The notes under the pieces were generated by a model. That model was not told where the DNA came from. It worked only from the letters and a program-made list of their open reading frames with translations, and ran no database searches. The translations under genes and the position numbers were made by a program. Of a DNA stretch of 35,749 bases, positions 25,901 through 32,871 are shown in pieces (positions within the stretch are counted from its first letter, which is position 1; the number at the start of each line of letters is the position of its first letter). Origin of the DNA: Litorilinea aerophila (GTDB lineage Bacteria; Chloroflexota; Anaerolineae; Caldilineales; Caldilineaceae); NCBI GenBank assembly GCA_945905745.1, contig CAMDQF010000026.1, positions 1-35,749 on the forward strand, read 5' to 3'.

Positions 25901-26395
25901 CCACCCCGAACTGTTTGTGAAGTGAACGCCACTGTAGCGCTTGTGGTTGGAAACGACGATCCGAAAACGCTACTCTTCCTCTGCGCTCTCCTGAATTCGC
26001 TGGCATTGGATTACGTCATCCGTTACAAAATCTCCACAACGCTGACTATGTTTTATCTCTACCAACTCCCCGTCCCCCGCCTGAGCGCGGGCGACCCCTT
26101 CTTCGACGCGATTGTGCCCCGGGCCGCCCGGCTCACCTGTACCAGCCCCGCCTTCGCCGATCTCTGGCAGGCGGTGATGGGCGAGGCGTGGACATCCGCT
26201 TCCGGCGTCACCGACCCGGTGGAACGCCAGGCCCTGCGCGACGAACTCGACGCGCTGGTGGCCCACCTCTACGGCCTCACCCGCGCCGACTTTGCCCACA
26301 TCCTCGGCGGCTTCCCCCTCGTCTTTCCGGACGACGCGTCGGGTCAGGCGAAGAAGGCGGCGCTGTTGGGGGTCTACGAGCGGATGAAGGGATGA
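22994..26395 (+). CDS. Type IIG-like restriction-modification enzyme (nuclease-methyltransferase fusion)
   Basis: A 1133-residue single-chain enzyme expected to methylate adenine and cut unmethylated DNA. The N-terminal domain is a PD-(D/E)xK nuclease of the HsdR-N type, with D69 (GRPDM), E83 and K85 (FVEAK). A helical connector follows. The methylase domain has KKQGSYYTPQVIVRYLVD (about 366-383), motif I DPACGSGSF (421-429) and motif IV GNPPW (635-639). The last 350 residues hold a TaqI/Eco57I-like target-recognition domain. No separate R, M or S gene is adjacent, nor BREX or DISARM genes. The ATG at 22994 is chosen over one at 22940 by the nuclease-domain alignment, though its ribosome-binding site is weak. 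Residues about 730-744 (GQGTGDRGLGTGNGG) are a heptamer-repeat insertion in a conserved strand-turn. The stop lies in a ggatgatggg repeat. Confidence 0.9.
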   Translation: MPLSQNEARARIGQLIDRYRAMSAQDKRLITEAGVVHQFIDPLLEALGWPIDDPARYKYELHTQAGRPDMTLLPASGGTIFVEAKRFGLITQLAQARQTIAGIVTPGQLALPGMAVDRTPQEQQAINYAFQNGGSWAILTNFEKLRLFNARRDWLVLSFEEPAAYLGEFDLLWQLSYEQVCNGGLEALSNQRHREDVDTDYLNFINTWRQRLAQDILSRRADNPWAFAPDGSIRLAELRSVVQRILDRLVVIRFAEDHLIIPPGTLLSIEEHRRVNPYAFTLSESLGRLFRRFDEEHNSALFALDLADRAVIGDAVFSGLIQKLYEARYRALSADIMGNTYEQYLGKTLVQVGGSVLTADNLETRKKQGSYYTPQVIVRYLVDNSLGRYLYASADGSPHGEPLPDETPKRAADIRHLRVIDPACGSGSFLIYAYQVLADFYRREMARLERERAARLTELMGQGVTTPFELEIQLAPWRAEIERIQHYPRLILENHLYGVDLDPQAAEIATVNLMMRAMADQPSTERRLPLILNQNIKVGNALIGSPPDDPRLADFAPQLAELRRLRRELASQGNDHTATLLGIATETGRLSAVLDESLAAHFGDPAPHRPFHWGVEFPEVFAGGESGSGFQVVIGNPPWEIVKPDLREYYAQFDDRLESKFTRAQAEARIAELERQRPEIAAGWEQQKARIETEAAWYKASPDFTRQGRGDTATHKLFLERGYGLLAEGGQGTGDRGLGTGNGGRLGFVVPSGLYSDLGTKELREMLLNDGRIEYLYSFSNERFFFPDVHHSFKFTLLGVQKGAECDGFWATFRLNPRVAVSPDELPEFLGNRENLIYVRQSSLARFSPDSLSVMEFQSQRDVDVASAVFSDHPLMGEESDVWNVKLSNEVHFTNNRDLLNQRGEGLPLFEGKTIHQFDASYGEHQFWIAEDKIVELSPEKQAQLQTYRVAHRRIARSTDAHTLIAAIVPPRTVCEVNATVALVVGNDDPKTLLFLCALLNSLALDYVIRYKISTTLTMFYLYQLPVPRLSAGDPFFDAIVPRAARLTCTSPAFADLWQAVMGEAWTSASGVTDPVERQALRDELDALVAHLYGLTRADFAHILGGFPLVFPDDASGQAKKAALLGVYERMKG
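25179..25220 (+). repeat. In-frame heptamer block inside the restriction enzyme gene
   Basis: ggggaca, ggggact, ggggaca, ggggatt, ggggact, ggaaacg fill 42 nt. Being six times seven, the length is a multiple of three, so the frame is kept and about 14 residues are added. Same unit family as 34639-34722. Five G-runs of four or more, with 3-nt loops, also make it a G-quadruplex candidate on the coding strand. Confidence 0.92.
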
Positions 26396-26730
26396 TGGGA
26401 TGATGGGGATGGGCATTCGTTAGACTAGCGCCGGTTGAGGTCTTACCGCGAATGGGAGGATGACGCGAATAGATCGATTGTGGCGTTACGATCTCTCCAC
26501 GGCGAAGAAACTGTCACCGTCACTTCCCTGCCAACCATTCGCTCTTTCCTCCCATTCGTTGTCACCCCACCGCGCAAGCTGACAGCTTGCGTTACAACAC
26601 CATTCGTCATCCGCACCACTTTTGCCTTTTTTGCCTTGCCCTTTTGCCTTTTGCCTTCTTTCCCCCTTCCGGCGATAATTCCCCAATCAACCATTCAACC
26701 AATCGCCCACCCCCAAAGGAGAACCACCCT
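26396..26730. other. 335-bp intergenic region between restriction and dehydratase genes
   Basis: No gene seen. From left to right: gatgatggg words and gggcattcgt (26389-26420); a long-range inverted repeat cgaatgggagga/tcctcccattcg (26449-26460 and 26547-26558); the ctgacag hairpin (26573-26591); a pyrimidine tract of ttttgcc-like units (about 26619-26660); and the dehydratase ribosome-binding site AAAGGAGAA. Any promoter for the dehydratase should be here, but I could not pick one. Confidence 0.6.
26573..26591. repeat. Short hairpin with ctgacag centre
   Basis: cgcaagct (26573-26580), loop gac, agcttgcg (26584-26591), then ttac. It has the same layout and the same ctgacag centre as 19081-19101, with different arm sequence. 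Confidence 0.88.
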
Positions 26731-28731
26731 ATGACAGTCACCGCTTCCTCCGCCAACGGCCACATTCCCGTGGACACCGGCGATACTTCCCTCTTCGACA
26801 TCATCACCCACGCCGCCGGGCCAGAGGGCAGCCTGCCCCTGGACGACGACTTTCTGCGCCACGCCCCCAGCGGCGACATCTTCGGCATGAGCCAGAACGC
26901 GGGGATGGGCTGGGACCCCCGCTGGCTGCGCCGCCCGGAATTTCTGATTCTGAGCACCCAGGGCGGCATCCGCGCCGAGGATGGCTCCCCCATCGCCCTG
27001 GGCTACCACAGCGGCCACTGGGAGGTCGGTCTGCTCATGCAGGCCGCGGCCCGCACCATCGCCGAAATGGAGATGGTGCCCTACGCCGGTTTCGTCACCG
27101 ACCCCTGCGACGGGCGCAGCCAGGGCACAACCGGGATGATGGATTCCCTGCCCTATCGCAACGACGCGGCCATCGTCTTGCGCCGCCTCATTCGCTCGAT
27201 GCCTACACGAAAGGGCGTCATGGGTGTCGCCACCTGTGACAAAGGACTCCCGGCGATGATGCTGGCCCTGGCCGGGGCGAAGGAGCTGCCGGTCATCCTC
27301 GTCCCCGGCGGTGTGATGCTCCCCCCCACCGAAGGCGAGGATTCGGGCAAGGCCCAGACGATTGGGGTGCGCTATGCCCACGGCGAGTTGACCATCGAAG
27401 AGGCCGCCGAGATCGGCTGCAAGACCTGCGCCTCCCCCGGCGGCGGCTGTCAATTCCTGGGTACAGCCGCCACCAGTCAGGTCGTGGCCGAAGCGTTGGG
27501 GCTGACACTGATGCACGCGGCCCTGGCCCCCTCCGGTCAGCCCATCTGGAAAGAGATGGCCGAGCGTTCGGCCCGGGCCCTCGTCTCCCTCTACGAAAAA
27601 AAAATCAGCGGCAGCCAGATTCTGACAACAGACAGCCTGCACAACGCAATGGTCGTCCACGCCGCCTTTGGGGGCAGCACCAATCTGCTCATCCACATCC
27701 CCGCCATCGCCCATGCCGCGGGTCTGCCCCGGCCCACAGTGGACGACTGGCGGCATATCAATTCCCTCGTCCCCCGGCTGGTGGATGTACTGCCCAACGG
27801 CCCGGTCGGCCATCCGACGGTCCAGGGCTGGCTGGCTGGCGGCGTGCCGGAAGTGATGCTGCACCTGCGCGAACTGAATCTGCTCAAATTGGACGTGCTG
27901 ACCGTCCACGGCGCGGCGCTGGGGGATCTGCTGGACGAGTGGCAGGACAGCGAACGGCGCAAGCGGCTGCGGGATCGCCTCTTTGAGGCCGACGGCATCG
28001 ACCCGGACAATGTAATTATGAGTCCGACCAAAGCCAAAGAGCGGGGGCTGACCAGCACCGTCACCTTCCCCGTGGGCAATCTGGCCCCGGAAGGTTCGGT
28101 CATCAAATCCACAGCCATCCACCCGTCTGTGGTGGACGCCGACGGCGTTTATCGCAAAGTCGGCCCGGCCCGCGTCTTCACCAGCGAGCGGGAAGCCATC
28201 GCGGCCATCAAAGGTGAGGGCGGGCGCAGCCTGAAAGCCGGGGATGTGCTGGTGCTGATGGGGCGTGGGCCGATGGGAAGCGGGATGGAGGAGACCTACC
28301 AGCTCACCGCGGCCCTGCGCTATCTGGACTTTGGCAAGCAGGTGGCGCTGATCACCGACGCCCGCTTCTCCGGTGTCAGCACAGGCGCCTGCATCGGCCA
28401 CGTCGGGCCGGAAGCCCTGGCCGGTGGGCCGATTGGCCGGGTGCGGGAAGGCGACACTATTCGCATCGAAATTGATACGGTCAACCTGACCGGCAGCCTC
28501 GACCTGATCGGTGATGGCGGGCGCACCTACAGCCCAGAGGAGGGCGCGGCCGTGCTGGCGGGCCGGGGTGTCGATCCTACCATCGCCGCGGACCCGCGCC
28601 TGCCCGACGATACGAAGCTCTGGGCCGCGCTGCAAGCGGTCAGCGGCGGCACCTGGGGCGGCTGCGTCTACGACGTGGATCGCATTCTGGAGGTGCTGGC
28701 GGCGGGGCAGAAGGCGCTGGGGGAGAAGTAG
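26731..28731 (+). CDS. yjhG: YjhG/YagF-type dehydratase (D-xylonate dehydratase family, IlvD/Edd superfamily)
   Basis: A 666-residue iron-sulfur dehydratase. Family members convert D-xylonate to 2-keto-3-deoxy-xylonate in oxidative pentose breakdown. The N-terminal [31 protein letters not shown] and [20 protein letters not shown] stretches set it in the YjhG/YagF branch rather than IlvD or Edd. Likely cluster cysteines are C126 (DPCDGRSQG), C169 (ATCDKGLPA) and C240 ([10 protein letters not shown]). [13 protein letters not shown] and [22 protein letters not shown] near the C-terminus are superfamily motifs. The ATG at 26731 has AAAGGAG. No xylose dehydrogenase, aldolase or sugar transporter is beside it, so substrate is inferred only from the family. 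Confidence 0.9.
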   Translation: MTVTASSANGHIPVDTGDTSLFDIITHAAGPEGSLPLDDDFLRHAPSGDIFGMSQNAGMGWDPRWLRRPEFLILSTQGGIRAEDGSPIALGYHSGHWEVGLLMQAAARTIAEMEMVPYAGFVTDPCDGRSQGTTGMMDSLPYRNDAAIVLRRLIRSMPTRKGVMGVATCDKGLPAMMLALAGAKELPVILVPGGVMLPPTEGEDSGKAQTIGVRYAHGELTIEEAAEIGCKTCASPGGGCQFLGTAATSQVVAEALGLTLMHAALAPSGQPIWKEMAERSARALVSLYEKKISGSQILTTDSLHNAMVVHAAFGGSTNLLIHIPAIAHAAGLPRPTVDDWRHINSLVPRLVDVLPNGPVGHPTVQGWLAGGVPEVMLHLRELNLLKLDVLTVHGAALGDLLDEWQDSERRKRLRDRLFEADGIDPDNVIMSPTKAKERGLTSTVTFPVGNLAPEGSVIKSTAIHPSVVDADGVYRKVGPARVFTSEREAIAAIKGEGGRSLKAGDVLVLMGRGPMGSGMEETYQLTAALRYLDFGKQVALITDARFSGVSTGACIGHVGPEALAGGPIGRVREGDTIRIEIDTVNLTGSLDLIGDGGRTYSPEEGAAVLAGRGVDPTIAADPRLPDDTKLWAALQAVSGGTWGGCVYDVDRILEVLAAGQKALGEK

Positions 28732-28745
28732 GCCACAGATAAACG

Positions 28746-28806
28746 CTGATGAACGCGGATAAACACGGGCTTCGAGAAGCTATCCGTGTTTATCCGCGTT
28801 CATCAG
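28746..28806. repeat. Perfect 23-bp-arm inverted repeat after the dehydratase gene
   Basis: Arms 28746-28768 and 28784-28806 are exact reverse complements made of gatgaacgcg/gataaacacg decamers, around a loop that itself holds gcttcgagaagc. It is a probable transcript end or processing site for the dehydratase. It overlaps the leader of the next small gene, whose GAGGGG site follows at 28817-28822. Confidence 0.92.
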
Positions 28807-28826
28807 TGGATCAAAAGAGGGGCGAA

Positions 28827-29108
28827 ATGTTTGCACGACTTTGGCGGGAACGCAAGCGCAGACGCGAACGGGAAGCGGCGATGCTGGCCTGGGCGCGGCG
28901 GGAGATTCTGGCGGCCGCGCCCTACGGCTACGGCCACTTCCAGGGTGAGGACGGTTACCGCATCTGGGACACGCGGCTGGACCCCGGCTTTGTGGGTTTT
29001 TCGCCCACAACGGAGAGCGCAGAAGATTGGATTATTGAGCAGTTTCTGCGCGAGGAGGAGAAGAGCGGGGCAGCAGACAAGAACTCGGCAGGAACGCGGC
29101 TGGGGTAG
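28827..29108 (+). CDS. Small basic hypothetical protein (93 residues)
   Basis: Begins MFARLWRERKRRREREAAML, a strongly basic helix, followed by WARREILAAAPYGYGHFQGE, DGYRIWDTRLDPGFVGFSP and an acidic EDWIIEQFLREEEKSG helix. ATG at 28827 has GAGGGG upstream; a longer frame from 28749 would be read through the inverted repeat. There is no membrane segment, and I do not recognise a family. The Arg-rich N-terminus might touch nucleic acid. It stands between the dehydratase and OsmC genes. Confidence 0.6.
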   Translation: MFARLWRERKRRREREAAMLAWARREILAAAPYGYGHFQGEDGYRIWDTRLDPGFVGFSPTTESAEDWIIEQFLREEEKSGAADKNSAGTRLG

Positions 29109-29158
29109 GCTGGGGCGAATTTGATATACGGAATTCACCATCCGCAAAGGAAATATCT

Positions 29159-29599
29159 ATGCACGCCTTCCCACACCTCTACCAGGCCAGCGCCAGCGCC
29201 CAGCCAACCAGCACTGTCGCGGTCACTTCCCCTGGCCTGTCCGGTCTGACCACCGACGCCCCCGCTGAATTCGACGGCCCCGGCGATCTCTGGTCACCGG
29301 AAACGCTGCTGACCGCAGCAGTCGCCAACTGTTTCATTCTCACTTTCCGTGCCATTGCCAAAGCCTCCCGCTTCGAGTGGACATCTCTCGACTGTCGGGC
29401 CGAAGGCAGCCTGGACCGGGTGGAGCGGGTCACCCGTTTCACCGCTTTTCGGGTGATGGCTGAACTGCACATCCCCGCTGGCGGCGACCCGGAACAGGCC
29501 GAACGGCTGCTCCACAAAGCCGAAAAGGGCTGCCTGATCACAAACTCCTTTGTGGCGGAGACGACGTTGGAGACACGGGTGATTGTAGGCGCAGGGTAG
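29159..29599 (+). CDS. OsmC/Ohr-family thiol peroxidase
   Basis: A 146-residue protein expected to reduce organic hydroperoxides with two redox cysteines: C58 (AVANCFILTFR) and C125 (KAEKGCLITNS). The LWSPETLLTAAVANC context is typical of OsmC proteins, and the length is normal. The ATG at 29159 has AAAGGAAA upstream. It converges with the amidotransferase-like gene, and the shared inverted repeat at 29624-29657 probably ends both transcripts. Confidence 0.9.
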   Translation: MHAFPHLYQASASAQPTSTVAVTSPGLSGLTTDAPAEFDGPGDLWSPETLLTAAVANCFILTFRAIAKASRFEWTSLDCRAEGSLDRVERVTRFTAFRVMAELHIPAGGDPEQAERLLHKAEKGCLITNSFVAETTLETRVIVGAG

Positions 29600-29623
29600 A
29601 AAGAATTCGCGAGCAGACCACGG

Positions 29624-29657
29624 ACGACAGACCGCCAGCAGCTAACCGGTCTGTCGT
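29624..29657. terminator. Inverted repeat between convergent genes, overlapping a stop codon
   Basis: acgacagaccg (29624-29634) pairs perfectly with cggtctgtcgt (29647-29657). The right arm encodes the last residues (RQTG) of the minus-strand hydrolase. It is placed to serve as a two-way terminator, though U-runs are poor. Confidence 0.65.
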
Positions 29658-30394
29658 TTCGCATTTGCCCGTGCCGCGGCCACAAACGCATCGAAAATCC
29701 GCTGCTGGCTGGGATCGTCCGCGGCGGTGATTTCCGGGTGCCACTGGACAGCTACCAGCCAGGGGTGATCCGCCAGCTCCGCCGCCTCCACGGTGCCGTC
29801 CTCCGCCCGCGCCACCACCTGCAAACCGTCCGCCACCCGGCGCACAGCCTGGTGATGCCAGGAGGCCGGTTCCACCGCTGTCCTGCCCAGAATACCCGCC
29901 AGACGGCTCTCCCCATTCACTGTCAGCGGATGCAGCGCGTAGCTGCTGATCTGGGCGTGGCCCGGCGGTGGGTTGCGGTGGGTGATGGATTCCCCCACCT
30001 CATCGGGCAGATGCTCCACCAGGGAGCCGCCCAGGGCCACGTTCAACACCTGCAGCCCCCGGCAGATTCCCAGGGTGGGCATACCCTTTGCCGTCACCGT
30101 GCGGGCCAGGGCCAGTTCGCTGCTGTCCCGCTCCGGATCGATCATATAAATTTCGATGTGCTGGTTCCCGGCATAGAGTTCCGGGTCCACGTCGCCGCCC
30201 CCGGCCAGGATCAGCCCATCCAGCCGTTGCAGCAGTGCGTCGATCTGGGTCTCGCCCGCGGGGATCAGCACAGGGATACCCCCGGCGCGACGCACCGCGT
30301 CCACGTATTCGCCGGGCAGGGAAAAGTGATTTTCGGCGTCGCGTCCGTAAGTGGTGATGCCGATGAGGGGCTGGAATTGGGTTGCGCTGTTCAT
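29642..30394 (-). CDS. Gamma-glutamyl-gamma-aminobutyrate hydrolase-family protein (peptidase C26)
   Basis: A 250-residue class I glutamine-amidotransferase-like hydrolase, of the PuuD type that splits gamma-glutamyl-GABA to glutamate and GABA. The nucleophile is C111 in LGICRGLQVLNVALGG, and the His-Glu pair is in VQWHPE. QPLIGITTYGRD, LILAGGGDVDPELY and ASWHHQAV are also typical. No putrescine-pathway gene is nearby, so the substrate is a family inference. The ATG at 30394 has no recognisable ribosome-binding site, but no other start suits the N-terminal alignment. Confidence 0.9.
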   Translation of the reverse strand: MNSATQFQPLIGITTYGRDAENHFSLPGEYVDAVRRAGGIPVLIPAGETQIDALLQRLDGLILAGGGDVDPELYAGNQHIEIYMIDPERDSSELALARTVTAKGMPTLGICRGLQVLNVALGGSLVEHLPDEVGESITHRNPPPGHAQISSYALHPLTVNGESRLAGILGRTAVEPASWHHQAVRRVADGLQVVARAEDGTVEAAELADHPWLVAVQWHPEITAADDPSQQRIFDAFVAAARANAKRQTG

Positions 30395-30538
30395 AGGAGA
30401 GTCTGGTACACTTCTTTCTACTTGTGTGGATGGGTGAGTCTGTCCTATCTTACACGCTGAGCAGCGGAACGACGCAAAAACGATTGCGCAGAATCTGCCT
30501 ACGATCAGTTACCCGCATCGCGCGCATCGCTGACAGCG

Positions 30539-30568
30539 TTGACAAACACCTTCATAGTCGTATAGAAT
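30539..30568 (+). promoter_or_regulatory. Strong sigma70-type promoter for the AbrB-type antitoxin
   Basis: A perfect TTGACA (30539-30544) is followed by TATAGAAT: TATAGA (30561-30566) after 16 nt, or TAGAAT (30563-30568) after 18 nt. The ribosome-binding site GGAGG is at 30593-30597 and the ATG at 30603. Confidence 0.75.
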
Positions 30569-30602
30569 TCCAAAAGCAGCCTATTTCTCTTGGAGGTAAA
30601 CG

Positions 30603-30878
30603 ATGATCGCAACTCTGCGCCTACAAAATGAAGGTATACTGACAATCCCTTCGTTAATTCGCCAAAAATACGCCATGCAAGAAGGCGACGTTTTCACCTT
30701 TATTGATATGGGAGATGGTAGCTTTTTCCTGGCAACAAGGATATCTGCCGTGCCCAAGCTAGTAGCAGAGATGGAAGCGATGCGCCAGGAAGCAGATGTG
30801 TCAATGGCAGAATTGTTAGAAGGAGTGGCCGAAGAAAGGCGTCAACTCTTCGCTGAGAAGTACGCCGATGACTGGTAA
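30603..30878 (+). CDS. AbrB/MazE/SpoVT-type antitoxin (VapB-like)
   Basis: A 91-residue protein with a swapped-hairpin AbrB DNA-binding domain at the N-terminus (ATLRLQNEGILTIPSLIRQK, then YAMQEGDVFTFIDMGDGSF). An acidic helical tail (MAELLEGVAEERRQLFAEKY) normally blocks a PIN-domain toxin. GGAGG precedes the ATG at 30603, and a near-consensus promoter lies upstream. The toxin frame begins 11 bp before its stop but is cut short, so the antitoxin now appears to stand alone. Confidence 0.85.
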   Translation: MIATLRLQNEGILTIPSLIRQKYAMQEGDVFTFIDMGDGSFFLATRISAVPKLVAEMEAMRQEADVSMAELLEGVAEERRQLFAEKYADDW

Positions 30879-30972
30879 TTCATTATTACCGCGTGTCTTT
30901 TTCGACAGCTCAGTGCTGATTGCCGGATCGCTTTCGGCACGCAGTGCCAGCTATTTACTCGCCAATCTGTAA
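30868..30972 (+). pseudogene. Truncated PIN-domain (VapC-like) toxin remnant
   Basis: Starting at an ATG overlapping the antitoxin 3' end, the frame reads MTGNSLLPRVFFDSSVLIAG then SLSARSASYLLANL and stops at TAA (30970-30972). RVFFDSSVLIAG is the canonical first strand of PIN ribonucleases with the first catalytic aspartate (D13). A full toxin has about 120-140 residues; only 34 remain, lacking the other acidic residues. I found no continuation in other frames, so a deletion rather than a simple frameshift is likely. Confidence 0.78.
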
Positions 30973-31197
30973 TCCCCTTCCTCACATCGCCAACGCTCGT
31001 TCATCCCCAATACTTTGCAAGCGCATTTCCGTGGCGATTCGCAGTCTGGCCAGCAGCCTGCTCCCACTGACAATAGCGCAGATCCAGCCGATTCATCCGT
31101 ACCGGTTCCGCCAGCAGCGCCCCCCCCAATTCTTTGAGCATTTCGCCAAACTCTGGCATACTCCACAGAGTGTGTCTATTGCCCAGGAGCCAGACCG
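30973..31197. other. 225-bp non-coding stretch after the toxin remnant
   Basis: No convincing gene. A 52-codon minus-strand frame (31001-31159) lacks a usable ribosome-binding site. The stretch probably includes decayed sequence and the FmdB promoter; its AGGAG site lies just before 31198. Confidence 0.5.
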
Positions 31198-31500
31198 ATG
31201 CCCATTTACGAATATGCCTGCCAAGAATGCGGGGAAATCTTTGATCAACTGTGGCTGACCCTGCGCGCCGCCGAAGAAGCCACGGCAACGGGCAAGCAGC
31301 CGGTCTGCCCCGCCTGCGGAGAAAGCGAGACCCAACGGGTCGTCTCCCAGGTGGCTGTGCTGGGTGGATTGGGCGGGTTGACGCCGGGCGAGCAGCGGGC
31401 CTCCGACGCCAAAGAGACGTCCCACGCCGAAAAGATGGCATCCTTTTTGCCCAAAGATCAGATAGACCAGTTTCGGGCCAACAAGAAAAAGGAGGGATGA
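31198..31500 (+). CDS. FmdB-family zinc-ribbon protein
   Basis: A 100-residue protein whose first half is the FmdB regulatory-type zinc ribbon: MPIYEYACQECGEIFDQLW gives the first CxxC (C8, C11), and VCPACGESETQRVVS the second. The Ala-rich middle and Lys-rich end (FLPKDQIDQFRANKKKEG) are variable in the family. Role unknown; these ribbons are thought to bind nucleic acid or proteins. The ATG at 31198 has AGGAG. The TGA stop is within a ggatgatgg repeat word. Confidence 0.88.
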   Translation: MPIYEYACQECGEIFDQLWLTLRAAEEATATGKQPVCPACGESETQRVVSQVAVLGGLGGLTPGEQRASDAKETSHAEKMASFLPKDQIDQFRANKKKEG

Positions 31501-31504
31501 TGGA

Positions 31505-31555
31505 ATAGTGAGATGATGCGGACTCGTCAGGCCCATAATCTCTTCATCTCATTAT
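31505..31555. repeat. Inverted repeat after FmdB gene (gatgatg type)
   Basis: atagtgagatga (31505-31516) pairs with tcatctcattat (31544-31555) with one mismatch. With the preceding ggatgatgg it resembles the elements at 26389-26420 and 33545-33589, all starting at a stop codon. Confidence 0.7.
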
Positions 31556-31614
31556 CTCCTCGTTACCTACCTAACAACCATCCGAACCTCATTCTTTTGA
31601 GCGGTATAAACCCT

Positions 31615-32871
31615 ATGCAAGGCCAAATCCCCTTCGGCGTTGCCGACTATTTTTGGGAAGAAGCGCTCCAACGCCAGGAGCTGATCACCAGTCTACTGGC
31701 TACTTTTCGCGCCTGGGGCTATGGCGATGTGACGCCCCCGGCCTTTGAGTACGCGGCTTCGCTCACTGCCCAGGCCAGCGCAGGCCTGCAAGCGGAAATG
31801 TACCGCTTTCTGGACCGGGACGGCAGCACCCTGGCCCTGCGCCCGGAATTCACCACACCGGTGGCCCGGCTGGTGGGGACACGCCTGCATGACTGGCCTA
31901 TGCCCCAGCGTTTCTGCTATGCAGGCAGCGTCTTCCGTTATGTGGCCCCCCAGGCGGGCCGCCAGCGGGAGTTCTGGCAGGCCGGTGTGGAACTCTTCGG
32001 TGCGTCTTCCCCGGACGCCGACGCCGAAGTGCTGGCCTTGACCGCCGAAACGCTGAATGTGGCCGGTCTGGCCGACTATCGGATTGTGCTGGGGCAGATT
32101 TGCTACTTTGGCGGTCTGCTGGCCGCGCTGAAACTTACACCGGATCAGTGCGACAGTCTGCGCTGGGCGATTGAACGCAAAAGCGAGCCAGCCCTGGCCG
32201 ATTTTCTGCGGGAGACACCCCTGCGCACGGGCCAGCGCCAGGCGGTCGAGGCACTGCCCGGCCTCAGCGGCAGCAACATTCACCAGGTCATCGACCGGGC
32301 CGAGCGCCACTGTTTGAATACGGAGATGCACCGGGCGCTGGTGAATTTGCGGGCGGTGGTGGATGCCCTCTCCGGCTACGGCGTGCTGGAAAGTGTGGTG
32401 CTGGACCTGACCGAAATCCGCAGTCTCGGCTACTACACCGGCATCAGCTTCGAAGCCATGGCCCCGGAATCGGGTTTTTCTATCGGCAGCGGTGGCCGTT
32501 ACGACGATCTGGTGGGCCATTTCGGCCCGTCCCAGCCCGCGGTGGGGGTGGCTGTGGGCGTGGAACGGCTGCTCCTGGCCCGCCAGCGTCAGTCGGGCCG
32601 ATTAGCCTCTTTGCGACCCATCCCGCCCCACGCGCTTGTCATCAGCCACCAGCACCCGGCTGCGCTGGCCCAAGTGCAGCGCTGGCGAGCCGAAGGCTAC
32701 CGGCTGCAAATGGAGGTCAACGGACGCCCATTGGCCGATGTGCTGGCCTATGCCGTCCGTATCGGGGCAGGTCAGGTGCTGGTGTGGCAGGGAGAGCAGT
32801 TTATAGCCTATCGCCGGGACGCAGATAACAGTTTCACACCCAGGCAGGGGGAGATTTCCTTCGATGAGTAA
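31615..32871 (+). CDS. hisZ: ATP phosphoribosyltransferase regulatory subunit HisZ
   Basis: A 418-residue histidyl-tRNA synthetase paralogue that does not charge tRNA. It binds short HisG to form the active, histidine-sensitive first enzyme of histidine synthesis. Class II synthetase core features are present: motif 2 region ALRPEFTTPVARLVGTR, REFWQAGVELFGA, and the motif 3 area FSIGSGGRYDDLVGHFG with AVGVAVGVERLLLA. The anticodon-binding domain of true HisRS is missing or reduced. ATG at 31615 (MQGQIPFGVADYF) is chosen because this matches HisZ N-termini; upstream in-frame codons run through repeat. It overlaps hisG by 8 bp. Confidence 0.9.
   Translation: MQGQIPFGVADYFWEEALQRQELITSLLATFRAWGYGDVTPPAFEYAASLTAQASAGLQAEMYRFLDRDGSTLALRPEFTTPVARLVGTRLHDWPMPQRFCYAGSVFRYVAPQAGRQREFWQAGVELFGASSPDADAEVLALTAETLNVAGLADYRIVLGQICYFGGLLAALKLTPDQCDSLRWAIERKSEPALADFLRETPLRTGQRQAVEALPGLSGSNIHQVIDRAERHCLNTEMHRALVNLRAVVDALSGYGVLESVVLDLTEIRSLGYYTGISFEAMAPESGFSIGSGGRYDDLVGHFGPSQPAVGVAVGVERLLLARQRQSGRLASLRPIPPHALVISHQHPAALAQVQRWRAEGYRLQMEVNGRPLADVLAYAVRIGAGQVLVWQGEQFIAYRRDADNSFTPRQGEISFDE

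Noticed and set aside
22994..26395. BREX PglX or type I HsdM identity for the large methylase
   Set aside because: It carries its own N-terminal PD-(D/E)xK nuclease domain and lacks neighbouring brx, pgl, hsdR or hsdS genes, so a type IIG single-chain enzyme fits better.
26695..28635. A 646-codon minus-strand frame opposite the dehydratase gene
   Set aside because: Same cause: the plus strand encodes an unmistakable YjhG-type dehydratase, and the antisense product has no recognisable motif.
31001..31159. A possible 52-residue minus-strand gene starting MPEFGEMLKELGG
   Set aside because: The GGAG in front is only one base from the ATG, and the frame is short. It could be a fragment of a lost gene, but I cannot support it.
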